Of a DNA stretch of 50,593 nucleotides, positions 44,482-50,593 are shown one piece after another (the stretch's first letter is position 1; each line of letters starts with the position of its first letter). The position numbers and the translations under genes are program-made. Source of the stretch: Planctomycetota bacterium (lineage in GTDB: Bacteria > Planctomycetota > UBA1135 > GCA-002686595); the NCBI GenBank assembly GCA_028278425.1, contig JANQEJ010000026.1, positions 1-50,593 of the forward strand, written 5' to 3'. Below the pieces are notes generated by a model, which did no database searches, had not been told where the DNA came from, and saw nothing but the letters and a program-made list of their open reading frames with translations.

Positions 44482-46353
44482 ATGGCTCGGATGCGGCTTC
44501 GCGCGCTTCTCCCGCCGCTGCTCCTCCTCGGGGGCTGCGACCCGTCGCCGGCGTCCCTGGACGTGCTCAGGCTGACGGCCTTCGCCCAGGACGGCGACGA
44601 GGGCGTGTTCCTGAACGAGACCCTGGTCTTCCACTTCTCGGGCGAGCTCGACCGCTCCTCGGTGACGCGCGAGACCGTCCGCATCTCCGCCCCGGACGGA
44701 ACGCCGGCCGCCGGCGAGCTCCGGGTCGTGGGCACTCAGCTCCACTTCCTGCCGGACCTGCCGCGCGCCCCGGGGCTCTTCGACGGCGGCCTCCTGCCCG
44801 ACGCGGAGTACCGCGTCGAGCTGCTCGGCTTCCCGCTCCCCGACGGGCTGCGCGGCAAGGGCGGCGAGCCGCTCTCCGCCTGCCACCGCTTTCGCTTCGC
44901 CACCGTGGCGCGCCCGCTGTCCGACCAGCCCGTGTTCGACGCCTGGAGCGAGGAGATCCCCATCCTGCGCGTCGTCGACACGGCGCTCGGGCCGCTGGAC
45001 CCGATCCTGCTCGAGGTCGCGCAGCCGCTCGACCCGCGCACGATCCGGGGGGACGACTTCGCCCTTTTGAGCACCGCCGGCGGGGGAGCCGGGGGAGAGC
45101 GCCTGCGGCTCCGCGCCAAGCTGATCGAGAACGAGCGGGACCGGGCGCGCATCGAGCTGCGCGCGCTCGGCGAGCGCGGCAGCAGCGCGCTGCGCGTGCT
45201 GCCCGACGGCGACTACTACCTGAAGCTGGCGGAGGAGCACGCCGCCTTCGCCGAAGGCGCGTCCCGTCCCCGCAACTTCGCCGGCGTTCCGGTGGAGCCG
45301 CGCTGGTCCGTGGCGCTTTCCGTGCACGGCGTGCGCGTCGTCGTCAACACGATCGTCCCCGAGGAGAAGCCCTTCGCGTTCGACGACGACGAGTACCGCT
45401 CCCCCCAGCGCGTGCCCGGGGCCGACGGCACCGCGGACTGGTGCGACACGATCTGGTCGCCGAAGGGCAGCGTTTCCCTCCGCTATCCCGCCGCCGCCGG
45501 GACGGGGGCGGACGGCGACGTCGTGCTGGGCGCCCGGGACGTCGGTCCCGACGTCCACGCGGCGACCCTGCGCTTGCCGCAGGAGAGCTTCGTCGAGCTC
45601 CCGCCGTCCGGTCTCGTCGTCCTGCGCAGCCAGGGGGCGATCGACATCGAGGGCGAGCTGCGCCGAGCGGCGCCGCCGGGGGACGACCCGCCGATGACGT
45701 TCGCGGTGGGGGACACGCTCAGCGAGTGGCTGGAGCGCGCGCGCGCCGACGAATCACCCTGGACCGTCCTGGTGGCCGGCGGCGACATCCGCGTGCCCGG
45801 GCGCCTCGACTTCGGGGGGCGGCTCCTTCTCGTAGCCGGCGGGCGCATCCGGATCTCGGGCTCCGCCCGCGGGCGAGAGATCCGCAAGATCGGGCCGGGG
45901 GGTGGCTTCGTGCAGAGCGGTACGATGCCCTTTGCGAGCTGGGTGGAGGAGGCCCGCGTCACGCCGCCGGAGGACCCGGAGGAGCCCTGGCGGCGCTTCG
46001 TCGTCGACGAGCCCGTGGAGAACCCGCTGGTTCGCCCCCTCACCTTCGCCGTCCTCTCCGCTCCGTACCGGCCCGAGTACGGCGTCGAGCTCTGGCGGCC
46101 GGCCGAGATCCGCGGCGACCCCGGCGCGGGCAGCTTCCGCTTGCGCTACCACGGGCTGCGCGACGTCGGGCCGCGCGGCGTCGAGGAGTTCGGGCCGGTG
46201 GACGACATCCTCCTGCTCCAGGGGTGCGAGGCCCTGCGGATCCTGATCGAGCTCACTTTGCCGGCGGACGGTGGATCCTGGGACCCGCCGAAGGTGGACT
46301 ACGTGGAGCTCCGCTGGAACGAGCCTCCCCGGGAGATCGTCGAGACCCGCTGA
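44482..46353 (+). CDS. Ig-like lipoprotein related to families A/B (C)
   Basis: This 623-residue lipoprotein has lipobox LLGGC (C19). An Ig-like segment (LVFHFSGELDRSSVTRETV) covers about residues 45-80. A central part has two strands that resemble the beta-helix start in family B (VVLRSQGAIDIEG and LLLVAGGRIRISG), but the long Gly-rich centre is missing. The last 60 residues (LRILIELTLPA, then KVDYVELRW) resemble the C-terminal ends of A and B. ATG at 44482 was chosen; ATG at 44491 is possible. It is divergent from the VTC operon with a gap of 76 bp and lies only 3 nt before prepilin peptidase. Confidence 0.83.
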   Translation: MARMRLRALLPPLLLLGGCDPSPASLDVLRLTAFAQDGDEGVFLNETLVFHFSGELDRSSVTRETVRISAPDGTPAAGELRVVGTQLHFLPDLPRAPGLFDGGLLPDAEYRVELLGFPLPDGLRGKGGEPLSACHRFRFATVARPLSDQPVFDAWSEEIPILRVVDTALGPLDPILLEVAQPLDPRTIRGDDFALLSTAGGGAGGERLRLRAKLIENERDRARIELRALGERGSSALRVLPDGDYYLKLAEEHAAFAEGASRPRNFAGVPVEPRWSVALSVHGVRVVVNTIVPEEKPFAFDDDEYRSPQRVPGADGTADWCDTIWSPKGSVSLRYPAAAGTGADGDVVLGARDVGPDVHAATLRLPQESFVELPPSGLVVLRSQGAIDIEGELRRAAPPGDDPPMTFAVGDTLSEWLERARADESPWTVLVAGGDIRVPGRLDFGGRLLLVAGGRIRISGSARGREIRKIGPGGGFVQSGTMPFASWVEEARVTPPEDPEEPWRRFVVDEPVENPLVRPLTFAVLSAPYRPEYGVELWRPAEIRGDPGAGSFRLRYHGLRDVGPRGVEEFGPVDDILLLQGCEALRILIELTLPADGGSWDPPKVDYVELRWNEPPREIVETR

Positions 46354-46356
46354 TCC

Positions 46357-47304
46357 ATGCCCACCGACCTGCCGCCCGCCTTCTGGATCGCCTGGTGGGG
46401 CGTGTTCGGGCTCATCGTGGGCTCGTTCCTGAACGTCTGCATCCACCGGCTGCCGCGCGAGGGGCAGAGCGTCTGGCATCCCCGCCGCTCCCACTGCCCC
46501 AAGTGCGGCCACCAGATCACCTGGCGGGAGAACCTCCCGGTCCTCTCCTGGGTCCTCCAGCGCGGGCGCTGCGCCTCCTGCGCCTGGCGGATCCCCTGGC
46601 GCTACCCCCTGGTCGAGGCCCTGACGGCCCTCCTGTTCGCCCTGGCGGCCTGGAGGGCGACCGTGGGCGCTCCGGACGGCCAGGGCGATTGGGCGCTGGT
46701 GCCCGTCTGGAGCCTCGTCCTGGCGGGCCTCGTCGTGGCCACCTTCGTGGATTTCGACTTCTTCGAGATCCCCGACGAGGTCTCGATCGGCGGCATGGTC
46801 GTCGCCCCGGTCGCCTCGCTCCTCGTGCCGGCCCTCCACGCGGAGACCTGGGTGGCCCAGCGCTTCTCCGAGGGCGCCGAGGTCGACCGGGTCGGGGCCC
46901 TCTTGGGATGCGTGGCCGGGATGCTCGTCGGCGGCGGCATGCTGCTCGCGATCGGCAAGGTCGGAAGCCGCCTCTTCGGCCGCGACGCGATGGGCTTCGG
47001 GGACGTGAAGCTCCTCGCCGCCGGCGGCGGGTTCGTCGGGCCCGGCGGAGCCGCCGCCGCGATGATGATCGGCGCGATCCTGGCCTCGGTCGTCGGACTG
47101 CTCAACCTCGTGCGCTTCACCTGCTTCTCGCGCCAGCGCGCGCGCGCGCGCGGCGCGACCAAGTCCTTCGGTCGCTCGCTCCAGTCGGGAAGGATCGCCG
47201 CGCGCTACATTCCGTTCGGACCTTATCTCGGAATCGGCATTGGAATCGTCCTGCTCGATTGGAATCATGTCCTTCGGTTGCTGCGTTTGCTGCTCCAGGG
47301 CTGA
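46357..47304 (+). CDS. Prepilin peptidase (A24 family)
   Basis: This 315-residue inner-membrane enzyme cuts the leader of type IV prepilins or type II secretion pseudopilins, and may methylate the new N-terminus. The four zinc cysteines are in CPKCGH and CASCAW. The two catalytic Asp residues are in the FVDFDFFEIPDEVS segment and in GFGDVKLL. About eight transmembrane helices are present. No pilin or secretion gene lies in the window, so its substrates are encoded elsewhere. A gap of 3 nt from lipoprotein C suggests co-transcription. Confidence 0.93.
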   Translation: MPTDLPPAFWIAWWGVFGLIVGSFLNVCIHRLPREGQSVWHPRRSHCPKCGHQITWRENLPVLSWVLQRGRCASCAWRIPWRYPLVEALTALLFALAAWRATVGAPDGQGDWALVPVWSLVLAGLVVATFVDFDFFEIPDEVSIGGMVVAPVASLLVPALHAETWVAQRFSEGAEVDRVGALLGCVAGMLVGGGMLLAIGKVGSRLFGRDAMGFGDVKLLAAGGGFVGPGGAAAAMMIGAILASVVGLLNLVRFTCFSRQRARARGATKSFGRSLQSGRIAARYIPFGPYLGIGIGIVLLDWNHVLRLLRLLLQG

Positions 47305-47361
47305 TTCGCAGCGCTCCAAACGGCGGAACCAAGGTCGAATCGCACCCGGGAAGGATCTGAG

Positions 47362-48021
47362 ATGAAACACCTAGGCGGCAAGGGAGCCCTCTTGGTCGGG
47401 CTCGCCCTCGTCCCGCTGGCGGCGGGCTGTGCGTCCCAGCAAACGCTCCAGGAATACCAGGACGAGATCACCTCGCTCCGCGAGGAGCGCACGCAGCTCA
47501 AGAAGGAGAACCGCGAGCTCGAGATGCAGCTCGACGACTACGCGGTGGCCCTCGCCGAGGCCAACACCCAGTTGACCGCGAAGTCCGAGGCCGCGCCCAG
47601 CTATCCCGACCTCGACGCCCTCGGCGTGGACTACGGGCAGCGGGACGGCAACCTCTACATCTCGATCCCCTCCGAGATCACCTTCGCCTCGGGCAAGGCG
47701 ACGCTCACGAAGAACGGCAAGCAGGCGCTGAAGGCGGTCGCGGACACCCTGAGCGGGGACTACGGGTCGGGGGTCTTCTGGATCGAGGGGCACACCGACT
47801 CGGACCCCATCAAGAAGTCGAAGTGGGCGTCCAATCGCGACCTCTCCGTGGCCCGCGCCATGGCCGTGCTCCACTTCCTGGTGGAGGACGCGGGCATCGC
47901 CGACGATCAGTGCGTCGTGGCCGGCCACGGCCAGTACCGGCCGATCGCGGCCAACGACTCCAAGAGCTCCAAGGCCAAAAACCGGCGCGTGGAGATCGTC
48001 GTCCACATGCCGCGCACCTAG
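47362..48021 (+). CDS. OmpA-family peptidoglycan-binding lipoprotein
   Basis: This 219-residue lipoprotein has lipobox LAAGC (C23), a coiled coil at about residues 30-75 (EITSLREERTQLKKENRELE), and a C-terminal OmpA/Pal domain. The OmpA domain has IEGHTDSDPIKK and the helix SNRDLSVARAMAVLHFLV, then GHGQYRPIAAN and KNRRVEIVV, where Asp and Arg bind diaminopimelate of peptidoglycan. It should tie the outer membrane to the wall. GGAAGGA upstream of the ATG is a good Shine-Dalgarno. A strong hairpin terminator follows. Confidence 0.93.
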   Translation: MKHLGGKGALLVGLALVPLAAGCASQQTLQEYQDEITSLREERTQLKKENRELEMQLDDYAVALAEANTQLTAKSEAAPSYPDLDALGVDYGQRDGNLYISIPSEITFASGKATLTKNGKQALKAVADTLSGDYGSGVFWIEGHTDSDPIKKSKWASNRDLSVARAMAVLHFLVEDAGIADDQCVVAGHGQYRPIAANDSKSSKAKNRRVEIVVHMPRT

Positions 48022-48066
48022 GCGCACCCGCCCGACGCTTCCGGCTCGCGCCGGGAGAAGAAGCCC

Positions 48067-48104
48067 ACGGCCCGGTCCGTCCCGCGGACCGGGCCGTCTG
48101 CTTT
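48067..48104 (+). terminator. Hairpin terminator after the OmpA-like gene
   Basis: A perfect 13-bp GC-rich stem (48067-48079 with 48085-48097) has a 5-nt loop and is followed by CTGCTTT. The T-run is weak but the hairpin is very stable. Confidence 0.75.
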
Positions 48105-48131
48105 GCGCGGCCGTGGTCTTCGGCGTAGGAT
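48103..48131 (+). promoter_or_regulatory. Promoter of the EF-G-like gene
   Basis: TTGCGC (48103-48108) and TAGGAT (48126-48131) are separated by exactly 17 nt, the best -35/-10 pair seen in the window. The leader would be about 48 nt. The -35 directly touches the preceding terminator. Confidence 0.6.
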
Positions 48132-48185
48132 GCGCCCCCTTTTTCGCGCCGGACCCCCCAACCGCCTGCCCTTTCCACGAGCCCG

Positions 48186-50174
48186 ATGACCACCGATCTC
48201 CGCAACATCGCCTTCGTCGGACATCCCTCGTCCGGCAAGACCACCCTGGTGGACGCCCTGGCCTTCGCGCTGGGCGCCTCGGACCGCAAGGGATCGGTGG
48301 CCGACAAGACCAGCATCTGCGACACCGAGCCGGAGGAGCAGGAGCGCCAGCACACCCTGCAGCTCGCCGCCGTCCACGCGGAGAAGGACGGCCTGCGCTG
48401 GAACCTGGTCGACACGCCCGGCTACCCCGAGTTCGTCGGGGACGCGGTGTCGGCGATCTACGCGACCGACATGACGGCGGGCGTCGTGAGCTGCTCGTCG
48501 GGGGTCAGCTTCAACCTCCTGCAGAAGGCGAAGGCCGCCGCCGACATCGGCCGCGGCCGCGCGTTCGTCGTCACGCACGTCGACGGCGAGAACGCCGACT
48601 TCGACGCCGTCGTCGACGACCTGCGCACCAAGGTGGGCGAGGTCTGCGTTCCGGTCCTCGTTCCGGACCAGAGCGGCAGCGGCTTCTCGTCCGTGAACGC
48701 GGTGACCGAGGGCGACTGGCACAAGCGCTTCCTCGACCGGGTGATGGACGCCTGCGAGGACGAGGACCTCCTGATGGAGTACCTCGAGAACGAAGCGCTC
48801 ACCGAGGACCAGCTCAAGGAGCACGTGCCGATCGCGATCGCCAAGGGCGCTCTGGTTCCCATCCTGGCCTGCAACCCCGCGAGCGACCTGGGCCTCGCCG
48901 ACGTCCTCTCCTGGTTCGCGTCCTACGCTCCCAGCCCGGCGACGAGTCCCGCCTTCACCGTCGGCGGCGAGACGGTGGCGCCGGACGCGTCCGGCCCGCT
49001 CACGGGCGTCGTCGTGAACATCAAGAGCGACCCCCACGTCGGCCGGGTCTGTCTCACCCGCGTCCTGAGCGGCACGCTGAACGCCACCGAGCAGATCGGA
49101 CCGAACAAGGGCGAGAAGCCCGGCGGCCTCTTCCACGTCGTCGGCGGGCGCGAGCGCACCGCCGTGGACTCCCTCACGGCCGGCGACCTCGGCGCCTTCA
49201 CCAAGGTGGAGAGCATCGGCTGGGGTCAGGGCTTCACCGTCGCCGGCTCGGACGCCCCCGCGGTGGACGTGCCGAACCTCGCTTCGCCGATGGTCTCGCT
49301 CGCCGTCGTCCCGAAGAGCCGCAGCGACGAGCAGAAGATCGGCACGGCCCTGGCGAAGCTCGTGGCCGAGGACCCCTGCTTCAGGACGGAGCAGGTCGAG
49401 CTCACCCACGAGCTCGTCATGCACGGCATGAGCGACCTCCACCTCAAGGTCGTCGAGGAACGCATGAAGCGCCGCTACGGCGTGGAGATCGAGACGTCGC
49501 TGCCGCGCATCGCCTACCGCGAGACCGTGACCAAGCCCGCCGACGGACATCACCGGCACAAGAAGCAGACGGGCGGCCGCGGCCAGTTCGGCGAGTGCTA
49601 CATCCGCATGCGCCCGGGTGCGCCGGACACGGGCTTCGTCTTCGTCGACAAGGTGGTCGGCGGCGCCATCCCGAAGAACCTGATCCCCGCGATCGAGAAG
49701 GGGATGCGCGAGCTCACCGACGAGGGCGTGCTCACCGCCAGCAAGGTCGTCGACGTCGAGGTCGAGGTCTACGACGGCAAGTTCCACCAGGTGGACTCCG
49801 ACGAGGCGAGCTTCAAGAAGGCCGGCTCGTGGGCCTTCCGCGACGCGTTCATGAAGGCGGCGCCGGTCCTGCTCGAGCCGGTCATGTCGGTCGAGATCAA
49901 GGTCCCGGCGGACCACGCGGGAACGATCTTCTCCGACATCACGTCGCAACGCCGCGGTCAGGTGGTAGACCAGGCGAGCGAAGCGGAGGGCTCGATCACG
50001 GTGATCCAGGCGAAGGTGCCGCTCGCGACGATCCTCACGTATCACCGCGACCTGAAGTCGCAAACGGCGGGCGAGGGGTCCTACACGATGGAGCTGGACC
50101 ACTACGCCGCCGTCCCGGCCCAGGAGCAGCAGCGCATCCTCGCCGAATTCGGCAAGAAGGTCGAAGAGGAGTAG
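48186..50174 (+). CDS. Elongation factor G-like GTPase (EF-G-2 type paralogue)
   Basis: This 662-residue protein has the five-domain EF-G layout: G1 GHPSSGKT (residues 12-19), G3 DTPGYPEF (76-83), domain IV KKQTGGRGQFGECYIRM and a normal end. Two G-domain motifs differ from true EF-G. The His of DTPGH, which is needed for GTP hydrolysis on the ribosome, is Tyr80. The NKxD of G4 is replaced by THVD (130-133). Thermus EF-G-2, a known EF-G paralogue, also has a DxPGY motif. It is therefore probably a second, divergent EF-G and not the main translocase. It is transcribed alone. Confidence 0.88.
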   Translation: MTTDLRNIAFVGHPSSGKTTLVDALAFALGASDRKGSVADKTSICDTEPEEQERQHTLQLAAVHAEKDGLRWNLVDTPGYPEFVGDAVSAIYATDMTAGVVSCSSGVSFNLLQKAKAAADIGRGRAFVVTHVDGENADFDAVVDDLRTKVGEVCVPVLVPDQSGSGFSSVNAVTEGDWHKRFLDRVMDACEDEDLLMEYLENEALTEDQLKEHVPIAIAKGALVPILACNPASDLGLADVLSWFASYAPSPATSPAFTVGGETVAPDASGPLTGVVVNIKSDPHVGRVCLTRVLSGTLNATEQIGPNKGEKPGGLFHVVGGRERTAVDSLTAGDLGAFTKVESIGWGQGFTVAGSDAPAVDVPNLASPMVSLAVVPKSRSDEQKIGTALAKLVAEDPCFRTEQVELTHELVMHGMSDLHLKVVEERMKRRYGVEIETSLPRIAYRETVTKPADGHHRHKKQTGGRGQFGECYIRMRPGAPDTGFVFVDKVVGGAIPKNLIPAIEKGMRELTDEGVLTASKVVDVEVEVYDGKFHQVDSDEASFKKAGSWAFRDAFMKAAPVLLEPVMSVEIKVPADHAGTIFSDITSQRRGQVVDQASEAEGSITVIQAKVPLATILTYHRDLKSQTAGEGSYTMELDHYAAVPAQEQQRILAEFGKKVEEE

Positions 50175-50310
50175 CGAGCGGGGCTGCGAGCCGCCGAGAC
50201 GCTGCGGTGCGATCGGTGACGTTCTCGCCGCGGTCGTACAGGTGGAGGGTCTTGGCCTCGATCTCGCCGGACCGCCGCGGTGCGGTCGGCGACGCTCTCG
50301 CCGCGGTCGT
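50175..50310. other. Intergenic region after the EF-G-like gene
   Basis: This 136-base stretch contains two similar pieces, each with CTCGCCGCGGTCGTAC followed by GGTGG (near 50224 and 50297), a short direct repeat of about 70-nt period. No gene and no clear terminator are seen. Confidence 0.5.
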
Positions 50311-50583
50311 ACGGGTGGAAGGGGCGGCGCTCGGCTCCGTTCGGGACGGAGGTGCGGGGGTGCTTGCCGACGTCGTCGCTTCCCTCAGCGCCGCCCCGCG
50401 AGCGCTGCTGCGCGAGCCCGCGGAAAAGTGGCCCGTCCTCGGGCCGCTTTGACGCGTGAGGACCGCGAGCGAAGCGAGCATGTCCGTCAGCCGCCGAAGG
50501 CGGCGGTCATCGGCTCTTCCGGGGTGACGTCCCGCGGAGCGAGCGTGAGCGAGCGGAGTGGGACATCCTCGGTGTGGGAACCT
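50311..50583 (+). repeat. Structured element, diverged copy 2
   Basis: The order of stems matches copy 1R at 27 kb. Long-range stem GGGGCGGCGCT/AGCGCCGCCCC (50321-50331 with 50387-50397), GCGC-TGCT-GCGC (50402-50413), 11-bp stem with TCCT loop (50425-50435 with 50440-50450), GCCGCC-GAA-GGCGGC (50490-50504), and GTCCCGC/GTGGGAC (50529-50535 with 50558-50564). Conserved unpaired pieces include TTCGGGACG, GCTTGCC, TGTCCGTCAG and AGCGAGCG. It may continue to or past the window edge. Confidence 0.85.
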
Positions 50584-50593
50584 CACGAGGTGG

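Overview
The window is very GC-rich bacterial DNA with almost no non-coding space. LpxB (lipid A synthesis), several lipoproteins with a lipobox, an OmpA-like protein and prepilin peptidase show a Gram-negative cell with an outer membrane. The gene mix suggests Planctomycetota or a deltaproteobacterial/myxobacterial relative: an exported alpha-toroid protein, a permease-CPBP fusion, several giant Ig-like lipoproteins, CotH with VTC and DUF4956, and an EF-G paralogue. This is inference; there is no rRNA or marker gene to settle it.

Layout. 1-570 is the edge of a REP-associated (RAYT-like) Y1 transposase. 879-8918 (minus) is one tight operon, transcribed right to left: S9 peptidase lipoprotein, M24 peptidase lipoprotein, ABC-2 permease, ABC ATPase, and a permease fused to a CPBP protease. 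8972-12951 (minus) is a trehalose operon, otsA then an OtsB-GH15 fusion. 13039-15759 (plus) holds signal peptidase I, a short-chain dehydrogenase and an aldehyde dehydrogenase. 15778-17562 (minus) is an exported toroid protein. 17657-19044 (plus) is a TIGR04282 glycosyltransferase and an iodotyrosine-deiodinase-like flavoprotein. 19041-21881 (minus) is lpxB, an ECF sigma factor, a putative anti-sigma factor and a YbjQ protein. 21939-26380 has a TPR membrane protein, an SGNH hydrolase operon with an ABC exporter, and a divergent small kinase.

26381-27734 has no gene. It holds a long inverted repeat (arms of about 450 bp around a 215-bp centre). A diverged copy of the same element lies at the right edge (50311-50583). 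Between copies the hairpin stems change sequence but keep pairing, so this looks like a structured RNA or ssDNA element.

27735-48021 is the surface-protein region. Two paralogous giant lipoproteins (A1, A2), two of a second family (B1, B2) and a shorter relative (C) surround a minus-strand operon encoding a VTC polyphosphate-polymerase domain, a DUF4956 membrane protein and a CotH-type kinase. The kinase/polymerase set may modify the lipoproteins; this is a hypothesis. Prepilin peptidase, an OmpA-like lipoprotein and an EF-G-like GTPase follow.

Two gene-expression habits recur. Ten gene junctions use a 4-nt NTGA overlap of start and stop, which fixes several GTG, TTG and one CTG start. Seven genes have a -10-like hexamer only 6-12 nt before the start codon, which suggests leaderless or nearly leaderless mRNAs.
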